The position numbers and the translations under genes were made by a program. The notes under the pieces were generated by a model, which was not told the DNA's origin, did no database searches, and saw only the letters and a program-made list of their open reading frames with translations. A DNA stretch of 64,000 nucleotides from Burkholderiales bacterium (GTDB lineage Bacteria; Pseudomonadota; Gammaproteobacteria; Burkholderiales; Ga0077523). Positions 49,716 to 58,971 of this stretch are shown one piece after another; the first letter of the stretch is position 1, and every line of letters begins with the position of its first letter. The stretch covers positions 18,237-82,236 of the forward strand of contig JAIESW010000079.1 of NCBI GenBank assembly GCA_019745565.1, read 5' to 3'.

Positions 49716-50813
49716 CTAGCCTCCCATGCCCAGCAGGCGGGCTTTCAAGGCGGGGATGCCGCTCACGGCGATCTCGGCACCGGCAAGATCGCCGGTCACT
49801 AGCGTCGCCTGCGGCCCTTCGTTGACCAGCGCGACCGGCACCGCGCGAAAGCCCTGACCGGTACGCACGAAGAGCAACGGCTTGCCCTGGTGGCGCACCA
49901 GCGCCGCGTTGGGCACGCGCCATTGCGGCGTGCCGCCGGCTGCGGTCGCGACGGTCACCTCGACGTACTGGCCCGGCCGCAGCCTTGCCGCGTTCACCGA
50001 GATCAGTGCCCGCAGCATCACGGTCTGGCTCTCGGGCGTGACGCGCCGGCCCACCGAGATGATGCGGCCCTTCGCGTCCGCCGACGGCACCTGCACCGGA
50101 GCCCCTTCGCGGATGCCGGCGGCCCGTGCGAGCGGCACCTGGATTTCGAGCCACAGCGGATCGAGGCGCGCGATGCGATAGATGGGCGTGAAGGCTTCGA
50201 GCCGCTGTCCGGCCTGTGCCATCTGCTCGATCACCACGCCGTCGACCGGTGCCGTCATGGTGATGGTGGTCGAGATCGCGGTGCCCGACTGCAGCGCCGC
50301 GATCGCGGCATCGCTCATGCCTGCGAGCTTGAGCGCGTTGCGACGCTCCGCGAGCAGTGCCACGGCCTGCACGTGCATCGCCTGCGTCGACATCAGGCGC
50401 GATTCGGCGATGAGGCCGTCGGCGGCCAGCTTCTGATCGCGATCGAGGTTGGCGCGCGCGAGCTCGGTCTGGGTGCCGGCCTGCAGGAAGCTGCGCTGCG
50501 CCTCCGCGAGGGCGGTGCTTTGCATGCGGGCGAGCGGCTGACCGCGCTGGACCCGTTCGTTGACGGCGACGAGCACCGATTCGATCAACCCCGGCAGCGG
50601 GGTGCTGACCACGTGCAACTGGTTGTTGGGGACCATCACCTCGGCTGCGAGGCCGTGTACCTCGCCGGTGGCCTGCGGCAGCGGCGGTGAAGTGGTAATG
50701 CCGAGCGCCTTCACCTGATCGGAAGTGAGGGCGATCTCCTGGCCCCGTGCCCAAGGCACGACGGCGAGCGCGAACAGCAACAGCCCCGCGAGAAGGCGCG
50801 ATGCAGGATCCAT
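49716..50813 (-). CDS. RND efflux periplasmic adaptor (CzcB/CusB-like)
   Basis: 365 residues with a signal peptide (SRLLAGLLLFALAVVPWARG), a barrel-sandwich part with VVSTPLPGLIESVLVAVNERVQRGQPL, a helical hairpin (ALAEAQRSFLQAGTQTELARANLD) and a beta-barrel end GQYVEVTVATAAGGTPQWRVPNAAL. It connects the pump to the outer channel. It lacks the Met/His-rich N-terminus seen in CusB. Confidence 0.9.
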   Translation of the reverse strand: MDPASRLLAGLLLFALAVVPWARGQEIALTSDQVKALGITTSPPLPQATGEVHGLAAEVMVPNNQLHVVSTPLPGLIESVLVAVNERVQRGQPLARMQSTALAEAQRSFLQAGTQTELARANLDRDQKLAADGLIAESRLMSTQAMHVQAVALLAERRNALKLAGMSDAAIAALQSGTAISTTITMTAPVDGVVIEQMAQAGQRLEAFTPIYRIARLDPLWLEIQVPLARAAGIREGAPVQVPSADAKGRIISVGRRVTPESQTVMLRALISVNAARLRPGQYVEVTVATAAGGTPQWRVPNAALVRHQGKPLLFVRTGQGFRAVPVALVNEGPQATLVTGDLAGAEIAVSGIPALKARLLGMGG

Positions 50814-50903
50814 GGACGGCTCCGCGACCGGTCCCCGCGAAGGGGCCCGGAAAGTGGCGAATGCGCGCGACACCGAAGATCGGTGCCGGCGCGGCGAGGC
50901 GGA

Positions 50904-51323
50904 TCAGACGCTCGCGGGGGGAGCCTGGGCGGGAGGACGGAGGTGCAGGCCGCCGGCAGCGACGACGCGACCGGATTCGACCGGGGACGTTCCGCCTGCA
51001 GCGGCCGAAAACGGAATCGCGCTCGCTGCTGCCGCTACCGGTGGGTCGCCGACAGTGGCTTCGTTGCGGCGATGCTCCGGCGGCACGGTGATGGCGCTGG
51101 ATTCCTCCAGTACCACACCGACCGACAGCGACGCGGTCTCGTGACCGTGATCCTTGTGCAGCACGGCGACCGGCAGATGGATCCCGATCTGGCTGTCGGC
51201 GGCCGACGGTGCCACGTGGGCGTGCAGCAGCGGCGCCATGCCCTGGACGAGCGCGAACGCCGCCACTGCGGATACGGTGGCGGCGCGGCGAGCGCGGGCG
51301 AGCAGTTGCTGCAGGGAAATCAC
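50904..51323 (-). CDS. Small His-rich secreted protein ahead of the metal efflux operon
   Basis: About 139 residues. The GTG start at 51323 gives a basic, hydrophobic leader (RRAATVSAVAAFALVQGMAPLLHAHV), typical of DUF2946-like proteins beside metal efflux genes. The mature part has HLPVAVLHKDHGHE, a His cluster that could bind metal. Low-complexity Ala/Pro C-terminus. It is 90 bp upstream of the adaptor gene. Confidence 0.5.
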   Translation of the reverse strand: MISLQQLLARARRAATVSAVAAFALVQGMAPLLHAHVAPSAADSQIGIHLPVAVLHKDHGHETASLSVGVVLEESSAITVPPEHRRNEATVGDPPVAAAASAIPFSAAAGGTSPVESGRVVAAGGLHLRPPAQAPPASV

Positions 51324-51398
51324 GTCGGGAGTCCGAAGCCTCTCATCACCATTGCATCTTAACCGCAACCTGTGACCGAAGTTTGACGTACCTCAAGG

Positions 51399-52487
51399 AT
51401 GGTGTCCCGGTACCATGGGCCCATGCAGCCCGCCGCAACGACCGACATCGAGGCCTTGGTACGGACCATCCGCGCCTGGGGGCGGGAGGCCGGCTTCGGC
51501 GCGGTCGCATTCAGCGACATCGACCTGACCACGGCCGAGCCCGGTCTGCTGGCCTGGCTCGAGGCAGGCTTCCACGGCGGCATGGACTACATGGCACGCC
51601 ACGGTCTCAAGCGCGCGCGCCCCGCCGAACTGGTGCCCGGTACCGTCTCCGTGATCACGGCACGCATGGACTACTGGCCGGCGGAGGCGAAGCCGGCCGA
51701 CGCGGTGCTCGAAGACGGTGAGCGCGCCTACGTGTCGCGCTATGCGCTGGGTCGCGACTATCACAAGGTGCTGCGCACACGGCTGCAGCATCTCGCCGAC
51801 CGTGTGGCGACCGCGATCGGTCCGTTCGGTCATCGGGTCTTCACGGACAGTGCGCCGGTGCTGGAAGTGGAACTCGCGCGCAAGAGCGGTCTCGGCTGGC
51901 GCGGCAAGCACACGCTGCTGCTCGACCGCAATGCCGGCTCCTGGTTCTTTCTCGGAGAGATCTACACCGACCTCGCTCTGCCGCCGGACACCCCGGTGTC
52001 CGACCATTGCGGTACCTGCAAGCGCTGCATCGAGGTCTGTCCGACCCGGGCCATCGTAGCGCCGTACCGGCTCGATGCACGCCGCTGCATCTCCTACCTG
52101 ACGATCGAACACGCAGGGGCGATCCCGGAGGAACTTCGACCGCTCCTGGGCAATCGCGTGTACGGCTGCGACGACTGCCAGCTCGTCTGTCCGTGGAACA
52201 AGTACGCACGGCCGGCCGGTCTCCCCGATTTCGCGGTCCGCAATGGATTGGACGATACGACCCTGGCCGGACTGTTCCGCTGGACCGAAACGGAGTTCGA
52301 ATCGCGCATGGAGGGCAGTGCCATCCGGCGCATCGGCTACGAGCGCTGGTCGCGCAATCTTGCCGTGGGGCTCGGCAACGCGCCGACGACACAGGAAGTG
52401 GTTGCTGCACTGGAAGCACGTCGCCACGATCCGTCGGTGCTCGTTCGCGAACATGTGGTCTGGGCGCTGGCCCGGCACGGGAGCTGA
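51399..52487 (+). CDS. queG: Epoxyqueuosine reductase QueG
   Basis: 362 residues. The two [4Fe-4S] motifs are HCGTCKRCIEVCPTRAI and YGCDDCQLVCPWNKYA, preceded by the cobalamin-binding region ending SGLGWRGKHTLLLD and SWFFLGEIYTDL. QueG makes queuosine in tRNA from its epoxide in the last step of the pathway. A second in-frame ATG at 51423 (MQPAATTDIEALV) is equally likely as start. A stem-loop follows the gene. Confidence 0.95.
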   Translation: MVSRYHGPMQPAATTDIEALVRTIRAWGREAGFGAVAFSDIDLTTAEPGLLAWLEAGFHGGMDYMARHGLKRARPAELVPGTVSVITARMDYWPAEAKPADAVLEDGERAYVSRYALGRDYHKVLRTRLQHLADRVATAIGPFGHRVFTDSAPVLEVELARKSGLGWRGKHTLLLDRNAGSWFFLGEIYTDLALPPDTPVSDHCGTCKRCIEVCPTRAIVAPYRLDARRCISYLTIEHAGAIPEELRPLLGNRVYGCDDCQLVCPWNKYARPAGLPDFAVRNGLDDTTLAGLFRWTETEFESRMEGSAIRRIGYERWSRNLAVGLGNAPTTQEVVAALEARRHDPSVLVREHVVWALARHGS

Positions 52488-52561
52488 CGCACGCGTATCG
52501 CGAACGCGTACCGGAATGACGGGCGCGTAAGCGAATCGTAAGGACGTCGCGCGTACCGTGT

Positions 52562-52593
52562 ACCACCGTCCTCGCGCAGCGAGGGTGCGGTGG
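52562..52593. terminator. GC-rich hairpin downstream of queG
   Basis: A core stem CCTCGC-GCA-GCGAGG (52570-52584) is extended by an imperfect CCACCG/CGGTGG outer stem. No T-run follows, so a classical intrinsic terminator is unlikely. A second 6-bp stem (GCCGGT/ACCGGC) lies a few bases on. Confidence 0.45.
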
Positions 52594-52707
52594 CCGGTTG
52601 AACGACCGGCATGACAAGACTCTCCAGGGGCGCTCCGCGGGTACGGGATTGCTTCGGTCGCGTTCACCGTCATCGGACGCTGAAGTTCGAATGCAAGGGA
52701 GACAGTC

Positions 52708-53199
52708 ATGAGCAAGACAACGGTGGTTGTCGTTCTCGGTTTCGCCGCGGCGGTACTTGCCGGCACCGTCGATGCGCAGCAGTTGCCCAAGTCGGGGACG
52801 TTCGCGCTCAACAGCGGCTGGAAGGCAGTCGGAGAAACGACTCAGGCCGCTGAAGGCCGCGTCTTCGGCTGGGGCGCGTTCTACGGTGTCACCTTCAACC
52901 AGCGCGGCAGTGGTCCGTTCCACATGGGCACGGCCGTATGCAACTACACCCTCGACCTGAGCGGCGGTGTCGGACCGGGACGCGGCACCTGTGCCTGGAC
53001 CGACGCGGACGGCGACAAGATTTACACCGACTACAACGGAGCGCTCACCGCCGACGGGGTCTTCAACGGCATGAACCAGTACACGAGCGGCACCGGCAAG
53101 TTCAGCGGCATCACGGGGAAGGCGCCGTTCCAGTGCAAGGCGCTCTCCGCGCAAGGTCACTTCGGCTGCACCCAGCAGTTCGAGTATCGGTTGCCCTGA
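52708..53199 (+). CDS. Small secreted beta-rich protein, unknown family
   Basis: 163 residues with a clear signal peptide (TVVVVLGFAAAVLAGTVDA) and a mature chain rich in Gly, Thr and aromatic residues: FGWGAFYGVTFNQRGSGPFH, GTCAWTDADGDKIYTDYNG and FNGMNQYTSGTGKFSGITG. It has four Cys. Resembles an allene-oxide-cyclase-like or lipocalin-like barrel in composition, but this is impression only. AGGGAGA precedes the ATG. Confidence 0.6.
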   Translation: MSKTTVVVVLGFAAAVLAGTVDAQQLPKSGTFALNSGWKAVGETTQAAEGRVFGWGAFYGVTFNQRGSGPFHMGTAVCNYTLDLSGGVGPGRGTCAWTDADGDKIYTDYNGALTADGVFNGMNQYTSGTGKFSGITGKAPFQCKALSAQGHFGCTQQFEYRLP

Positions 53200-53441
53200 T
53201 TCCGCGGTGCGGCTGCTCCGCGTACGCATGAACGCGTACGCGGAGCCCGGGTGCCATCCCCATACTGTCCACGATGATCGCATTCCGATCCGGCTGGGTC
53301 AGCGCAGTACTTCACCCTCATCCGCAACACCGGCCACAGCAACGTCACTCACCTCATCCCACTAGCGGGCGGTGCCGGGTGAGGCGGGACTGTTCGACTA
53401 CAACCGGTTGGAGAATCGATAGAGCGGTGGGCCGGCGCGGA

Positions 53442-54176
53442 TCAGCGCCGGTCACGACGTGCCGGCGACACGATGGCGGCACGACATTGGGGCACGCGAC
53501 CGGCAATTCTGCGTGTGATGCGTAACGCCACCCAATCGACGACGCAATAGGCTGCCGCGATCCCGCTTGGCGGATTGCCCATGCCGAGCGTGCCGGTCGG
53601 TTCGGTCGCGGACCAGGTCCACGCGCCGATGGCCGTGCCATACAGTTCCAGGAACGCGGTGACGAAGAACGCGCAGGCGTAGACCAGCGGAGAGCGTCCG
53701 CGCAGGACGAACACGGTGAAGATCGCGAACAGCAGCAGGCCGAAGAGGTCGTGGTTCGGCGAGACCCACGCGCCCCAGAGCGCCCAGGTGCCGCCGATCG
53801 TCAACGCAGCCGCGCAGACGAACCGCGACCAGCGCTGTGCGAGGTCGGCACGGGCCGCGGCGATCGCAGCGAGGTAAACCAGGCCGTGCCCCGGCGGCAC
53901 GAATGCGGGTACGTTGTCCAGGCGGTAGGTGTAGAAGCCGAGGAGGGGGGCGGCGATGAACTCACCGATGGTCGCGAAGATCGAGGCCACCAGGACCTGC
54001 CGCCGCACCTCGGGCGTTTCCCCCTTCAGCAGGCAGGCGAGAAAGACGACCGTGATCGCGCCGAGCCCGTGCTGTTGCCACAGGGTCGCATGGCGGTCGA
54101 ACGCCAGGGCGGTGGCGATCCAGATGAGCAGGAGGACGACGATGGTCGCGTTGCGACCGGGGGTCAGAGCTTGCAT
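53442..54176 (-). CDS. Multi-pass membrane protein, unknown function
   Basis: 244 residues, seven or so hydrophobic segments: ATIVVLLLIWIATALAF, LGAITVVFLACLLKG, VASIFATIGEFIAAPLLGFY, HGLVYLAAIAAARA, LFGLLLFAIFTVFVL and VYACAFFVTAFLELYGTAIGAW. The GEFIAAPLLGFY and ELYGTAIGAW positions resemble carotenoid cyclase or lysoplasmalogenase-like membrane folds, without enough identity to name. It lies 96 bp beyond the macB permease stop. Confidence 0.55.
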   Translation of the reverse strand: MQALTPGRNATIVVLLLIWIATALAFDRHATLWQQHGLGAITVVFLACLLKGETPEVRRQVLVASIFATIGEFIAAPLLGFYTYRLDNVPAFVPPGHGLVYLAAIAAARADLAQRWSRFVCAAALTIGGTWALWGAWVSPNHDLFGLLLFAIFTVFVLRGRSPLVYACAFFVTAFLELYGTAIGAWTWSATEPTGTLGMGNPPSGIAAAYCVVDWVALRITRRIAGRVPQCRAAIVSPARRDRR

Positions 54177-54272
54177 TTGGTAGGGCGCGGCGGATCTGCC
54201 TCAGGTACGAGAGGGAGGCGGGCTACGGATGCGGACGCATCCTAGCGGATATCGGCACCGGCGCCGAAACCT

Positions 54273-55493
54273 TCACTGGTAGCGCAGCGCCTCGATCGGC
54301 TTCAGCCAGGCGGCCTTGCGGGCCGGGTAGAACCCGAAGAACACCCCGATGAACGCGGCCACGGCGAACGACAGCAGCACCGACCACACGGTGACCTCGG
54401 CATAGATGCCGGTCACGCGCATCGCGAGCAGCGCGCAGCCCACGCCGAGCGCGACGCCGATCACGCAGCCCAGCACCGACACGATGATCGCCTCCAGCAG
54501 GAACTGCGCGAGGATGTCGCGACGGCGCGCACCGATCGCCATGCGGATCCCGATCTCGCGGGTGCGTTCGGTTACCGACACCAGCATGATGTTCATGATG
54601 CCGATGCCGCCGACGATCAGGGAAACGCACGCGACGGCACCGAGCAGGATGGACATGACCTTCGTGGTCTGGGCCTGCACGTCGGCCACGGCGCTCAGGT
54701 TCCGCACCGTGAAGTCGGGCTCCTGGCCCTCCGGCGTGCGGCGGCGTTCGCGCAAGAGGCGGGTGATGTCCTCCTCGGCCTGGGCCATCGCATTTTCCGA
54801 GACCGCCTGCACCATGATCATGCGGACGCTGTTCGGGAACTGGCTGCCGAACACCTTGCGCTGCGCGGTGGTGAGCGGGATCAGCACCGTGTCGTCCTGG
54901 TCGCGGCCGTCGAAGCTCTGGCCCTTGCGATCGAGCACGCCGGCCACCGTGAAGGGGATGTTCTCGAGGCGGATGGTCTTGCCCACCGCCGGTTCGTCGC
55001 CGAACAGCCGGTCCAGCACGGTCTGGCCGACGATCGCGACCCGGGTCGCGTTGCGGACGTCGGTCTCGGTGATGGGATCACCCTCGATCACGGTCCAGTC
55101 GCGCACCGTGAAATAGCCCGGCGTTACGCCATAGACCTGCGTGTTCCAGTTGGCCGCACCGTAGACGATCTGCTTGGTGCCGGGCTGCATGGGTGCCACT
55201 TCGGCGACCGTGTTGAGCTCGAGGAGCGCGCGGGCGTCGTTGACCGTCAGGGTCGGGGCCTGGCCGGTGCCGGTGCGCACCCCCGAGGTGGTCGAGAAGC
55301 TCGCGAGCACGATGAAGAGGTTGCTGCCCATGGTGGCGATGGCCTGCTTCACCACGTACTGCGCGCCCTGGCCGATGGCGAGCATCAGGATCACCGCACC
55401 CACGCCGATCACCATGCCGAGCATGGTGAGGAAGGTGCGGAGCTTGTTCGCTCCCATGGACTTCCAGGCTTCGCGGAGGATCGATCCGATCAC
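54273..55493 (-). CDS. MacB-type ABC transporter permease
   Basis: 406 residues: an N-terminal helix (LRTFLTMLGMVIGVGAVILMLAI), a large periplasmic domain and three C-terminal helices from IMSILLGAVACVSLIVGGIGIMN to the end, with the FtsX segment VSVTERTREIGIRMAIGARRRDIL. Unlike E. coli MacB, the ATPase is a separate gene, overlapping it by ATGA. Works with MacA and TolC in mechanotransmission-type export. Confidence 0.92.
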   Translation of the reverse strand: MIGSILREAWKSMGANKLRTFLTMLGMVIGVGAVILMLAIGQGAQYVVKQAIATMGSNLFIVLASFSTTSGVRTGTGQAPTLTVNDARALLELNTVAEVAPMQPGTKQIVYGAANWNTQVYGVTPGYFTVRDWTVIEGDPITETDVRNATRVAIVGQTVLDRLFGDEPAVGKTIRLENIPFTVAGVLDRKGQSFDGRDQDDTVLIPLTTAQRKVFGSQFPNSVRMIMVQAVSENAMAQAEEDITRLLRERRRTPEGQEPDFTVRNLSAVADVQAQTTKVMSILLGAVACVSLIVGGIGIMNIMLVSVTERTREIGIRMAIGARRRDILAQFLLEAIIVSVLGCVIGVALGVGCALLAMRVTGIYAEVTVWSVLLSFAVAAFIGVFFGFYPARKAAWLKPIEALRYQ

Positions 55494-56212
55494 GTCGCGG
55501 ACTCCGGTTCGCGGACGTGGCCGTCGTGCGTCACCACGCCGTCGACGAAGCTCACCTCGCGCTTGGCGAAACGCGCCACGTCGTGCTCGTGCGTGACCAG
55601 CACGACGGTGATGCCGGCTTCGGCGTTCAGCTGCGTGAACAGCCCCATGATCTCGTGGCTGGTGGCGGTGTCGAGGTTGCCGGTGGGTTCGTCGGCGAGC
55701 AGCAGACTCGGACGATTGGCGAGGGCCCGCGCTATCGCGACCCGCTGCTGCTGTCCGCCCGAGATCTGGCTCGGCCGATGCTCCACGTGGCGCCCGAGAC
55801 CGACGCGTTCCAGCAGTTCCCGCGCGCGTTCGCTGCGTTCCCGCCGCGGTGTGCCGGCGTAGATGAGAGGCAGCGCCACGTTCTCCAGCAGGCTCGCGCG
55901 CGGCAGCAGGTTGAAGCCCTGGAACACGAAACCGATGAAGCGGTTGCGCAGTCGCGCGAGGTCGTCGGAGTCGAGCGCCGAAGTGTCGTGGCCGTCGAGC
56001 ACGTAACGGCCGCGGGTCGGTGTGTCGAGGCAGCCCAGGATGTTCATGAAGGTGGACTTGCCGGAACCCGAGGGACCCATGATGGCGACGAACTCGCCGC
56101 GATGGATCTCGAGGTTGACGTCCTTCAGCACCGGCACCGGACCGGCGGCGGTCTCGTACTGCTTGTAGAGGTGCTCGATGCCGACGACGACACCGTTCGG
56201 GGGCTCGGTCAT
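55490..56212 (-). CDS. MacB/LolD-type ABC transporter ATPase
   Basis: 240 residues. Walker A GPSGSGKST, Q-loop FVFQGFNLLPRASLLENV, signature QISGGQQQRVAIARAL, Walker B LLLADEPTGNLDTATS and switch LVTHEHDVARFAK are all intact. It belongs to the MacB/LolD/FtsE class. It starts 3 bp after the macA-like stop and overlaps the permease by ATGA. Confidence 0.93.
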   Translation of the reverse strand: MTEPPNGVVVGIEHLYKQYETAAGPVPVLKDVNLEIHRGEFVAIMGPSGSGKSTFMNILGCLDTPTRGRYVLDGHDTSALDSDDLARLRNRFIGFVFQGFNLLPRASLLENVALPLIYAGTPRRERSERARELLERVGLGRHVEHRPSQISGGQQQRVAIARALANRPSLLLADEPTGNLDTATSHEIMGLFTQLNAEAGITVVLVTHEHDVARFAKREVSFVDGVVTHDGHVREPESAT

Positions 56213-56215
56213 GAC

Positions 56216-57415
56216 TTAAAACGCGCGCACGCGCGGCTGCTGACCCGCGGCCGGTGCGCCACCAGCGCTGTCCGGCACGCGGTTCTGCGTTGCCACGCGA
56301 TCGCCGGCCTTCAGCTCACCGCTCGTGACCTCGACCATCTTGCCGTCCGACAGGCCGGTCTGGATGGTGACGGGCACGAGCTTGTCGCCGCGCGCCACGT
56401 AGACCCGGGCACCGCCGCCGCGCTGTTTCTTCTCACCCGGGGCGGGCGCCGTCGCGGCCTTCTTGGGCTCCGGCGGCATGTCGCGCGGACGGAAGCGCAG
56501 CGCCGAACTCGGCACCAGCAACGCGTCCTCGCGCTTGTCCACGTCGATGTAGATGTACGCCGTCATGCCGGGCATCAGCTTGAGATCGCGGTTGTCCACC
56601 GACACCACGACGTTGTAGGTGACCACGTTCTGCTGGATGATCGGCGAGAGGCGGATCTGCGACACCTTGCCCTCGAAGCGCCGGCCGGGGAAGGCATCCA
56701 CGGTGAAGCGCACCGGCTGCTCGACCTTGATCTTGCCGACGTCGGCCTCGGCCACGTTGGTGTTGATCTGCATCACCGACAGATCCTGCGCGATCTGGAA
56801 CAGTGTCGGCGTCTGGAAGCTCGCGGCGACGGTCTGCCCGATGTCCACCTGGCGCGACACGACGATGCCCGACACGGGCGAGCGGATCACGCTGTAGCCG
56901 ACGTTCGCCTCGTCGCGCGCGACCTGGCCCTTGGCCGTGCGCAGCTGCGCCTCGGCCGCTTCGCGCTGCTGCACGGCGGCGTCGAGGTCCTGCTTCGAGA
57001 CGTACTCCTGGCCGAAGAGTTCACGGATACGCGCTTCGTTCGCCTGCGCGAGCTTGAGTGCGGCCGATGCGTTGGCGACGTTGCCGCGGCTCTGCTCGAC
57101 GGCGGCCTGGAACAGTGTCGGATCGAGTTCCAGCAGGATCTGGCCGGCCTTCACGGTGGAATTGAAATCGGCGTAGAGCTTGCGCACCGTGCCCGAGACC
57201 TGGGTGCCGACGTTGACCAGCACGACGGGATTCAAGGTGCCGTTGGCGGTGATGGTCTGGGTGACGTCGCCCTTGGCGATGTCCTCGAACTGGTAGCGCT
57301 CGTCGAGCGTCTTCACGTTCGCTGCCTGCCAGTAGCGCCAGCCGGCGAAGGCGCCGGCGGCGATCAACAGGAGCACGACGAGGCGGATCAGCCAGTTGCG
57401 CAGGGTCTTGGTCAT
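56216..57415 (-). CDS. macA: MacA-like periplasmic adaptor
   Basis: 399 residues with a signal anchor (LIRLVVLLLIAAGAFAGWRYW), a barrel-sandwich part (VLVNVGTQVSGTVRKLYADFNSTVKAGQILLEL), a hairpin region and the GQTVAASFQTPTLFQIAQDL segment, followed by a KKQRGGGARVYV-containing linker rich in Ala and Pro. It links the MacB pair to the TolC-type protein. ATGA overlap with tolC. Confidence 0.92.
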   Translation of the reverse strand: MTKTLRNWLIRLVVLLLIAAGAFAGWRYWQAANVKTLDERYQFEDIAKGDVTQTITANGTLNPVVLVNVGTQVSGTVRKLYADFNSTVKAGQILLELDPTLFQAAVEQSRGNVANASAALKLAQANEARIRELFGQEYVSKQDLDAAVQQREAAEAQLRTAKGQVARDEANVGYSVIRSPVSGIVVSRQVDIGQTVAASFQTPTLFQIAQDLSVMQINTNVAEADVGKIKVEQPVRFTVDAFPGRRFEGKVSQIRLSPIIQQNVVTYNVVVSVDNRDLKLMPGMTAYIYIDVDKREDALLVPSSALRFRPRDMPPEPKKAATAPAPGEKKQRGGGARVYVARGDKLVPVTIQTGLSDGKMVEVTSGELKAGDRVATQNRVPDSAGGAPAAGQQPRVRAF

Positions 57416-58836
57416 CGGGGTGCGGCGGTGGTCAGTTCGTTGAAGAGGCCGGCGTCGAGCCCGCCGATGGCTTTGGCCAGCGTGATCTTGGCGACGTTCC
57501 AGGAGAAGCGCGCCTGGATGCGCTGCAGGTTCGCTGCGGCGAGCGCGCTCTGGGCGTTGAGCAGGTCGGTCACGGTGCCGACGCCGGCCTTGTAGCGGCC
57601 GAGGGCGACGTCATAGGACTCCTGCGCACTCGCCACGAGATCGCCGGCGGTCGTGAGCGCTTGATTCTGGGTGCGCAGATCCTGGAACGCCTGCCAGACG
57701 TCGAGAGAGACGTCGTTGCGCAGGCGGTCGCGCGTGGCCTGTTGTTGTTCGAGCTGCTCGCGGGCCCCCCGGATGCGATAGGTGGACTGAAAGCCGGTGA
57801 AGAGCGGAATGCTGATCTGGACGCCGATGGTGCCGCTGCGCGAGTCGAGTCCCGGGTTGTTGTTGATCGCGTTGCCGGTGCCGAAGGCCGAGATGGTCGG
57901 CTTGCCGGCCGCCTCCTGCACCCTGACGTTGGATTCCGCGGCGCGGACGTTGGCTTCGGCCGACAGCAGGTCGGGGCGGCGCGCGACGGCGGTCTGCACC
58001 AGTTGTTCGAGTTGCGCATCGGCCAGACGGCGCGCCGGGAGATCGGCGGGAGCGACGATGCGGACCGCGCGGTCCGACGGCACGCCGATGCGGTTGGCCA
58101 GCACACCGCGGGCCGAGGCGGCACCACCTTCGGCCTGCACGCGCACGAGTTGCGATTGCGAGAGCGCGGTCTGGGACTGCAGCACATCCGCCTTCGTGGC
58201 CGCACCGGCTTTCTGGCGCGCGCGCGCGGCGTCGAGACTCTTCTGGGCCGACTCCTCGGCAGTGCGGGCGGCGACCACCGCCTCCTCGTTGGCGAAGAGC
58301 TGGAAGTAGGCGGACGCGGCGTCCTGCAGCACGGTCTGCAGGGTGAAGTTGTGGCTCCAGTCGGCGGCGAACAGGCTCTGGCGGGCCTGTTCGAGGGCCG
58401 CGTCGCGGCCTCCGAAATCGAACAGCAGGTAGTTGAGCGCGATGGCACCGGTGGCCTGGTCGCGCCGACCGGACAGCGTCGTGTTGCGTTGGTCCGTGGT
58501 CTGCATGCCGCCGGTCACGGTCACGTTGGGAAGATAGGCGCCCCGCGCGACTCCCACCTGGGCCGCGGACGCCTTGGCGGCCGACCAGGATTCGCGCGTG
58601 CGCGGGTTGTTGCACAGCGCGAGCTCGATGGTGTCGAGCAGGGTGAGCGGGTCGGGAACGGCAACCGGTGTGGCGCAAGGCTGCACGGCCGGCTGATCCC
58701 AGAACTGCGACGGGGCCGGCGGGCGGAGCTTGTCGGTGTCGAAGGGGTCGTCCTTGCCGAAGGCCGGAAGGACGGCAGCCAGCAGGACGATGCCGACCGA
58801 AACGGCGATCGCTGGAGAGTGGGACATGGTGCGCAT
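57412..58836 (-). CDS. TolC-family outer-membrane channel
   Basis: 474 residues with a signal peptide (AIAVSVGIVLLAAVLPAFG). It holds the paired TolC hairpin repeats: LTLLDTIELALCNNPRTRESW, GAATKADVLQSQTALSQSQL, GDLVASAQESYDVALGRYKAG and VGTVTDLLNAQSALAAANLQRIQARF. It is the first gene of the tolC-macA-macB operon and so probably serves it. An alternative start at 58827 is possible. A divergent two-component operon lies 135 bp upstream. Confidence 0.92.
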   Translation of the reverse strand: MRTMSHSPAIAVSVGIVLLAAVLPAFGKDDPFDTDKLRPPAPSQFWDQPAVQPCATPVAVPDPLTLLDTIELALCNNPRTRESWSAAKASAAQVGVARGAYLPNVTVTGGMQTTDQRNTTLSGRRDQATGAIALNYLLFDFGGRDAALEQARQSLFAADWSHNFTLQTVLQDAASAYFQLFANEEAVVAARTAEESAQKSLDAARARQKAGAATKADVLQSQTALSQSQLVRVQAEGGAASARGVLANRIGVPSDRAVRIVAPADLPARRLADAQLEQLVQTAVARRPDLLSAEANVRAAESNVRVQEAAGKPTISAFGTGNAINNNPGLDSRSGTIGVQISIPLFTGFQSTYRIRGAREQLEQQQATRDRLRNDVSLDVWQAFQDLRTQNQALTTAGDLVASAQESYDVALGRYKAGVGTVTDLLNAQSALAAANLQRIQARFSWNVAKITLAKAIGGLDAGLFNELTTAAPR

Positions 58837-58971
58837 TGAATCAGGCCCGTGTAAGCGCCGCATATCATCGGTCCGGAATTTTGTAACGCAGTATGTCAGT
58901 GCCTGAGGACTGCAAAGCGCCCTTACAACGTCGATGCCCACGGTGCCGGCGGGAAGCGGTACAAATAGCGC
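58837..58971. promoter_or_regulatory. Divergent promoter region with repeated TGTAA boxes
   Basis: The tolC and response-regulator genes diverge here. Three related motifs occur: TGTAAGCG (58850-58857), TGTAACGC (58882-58889) and the inverted TTACAA (58923-58928). Spacings are 32 and about 40 bp. They are candidates for binding by the adjacent OmpR-type regulator, by analogy with OmpR/PhoP boxes; no binding site is proven. Confidence 0.4.

Noticed and set aside
46522..49719. A very long open frame on the plus strand opposite the RND pump
   Set aside because: High GC makes opposite frames open. The composition (His/Arg/Asp-rich, no domain) contrasts with clear RND motifs on the minus strand.
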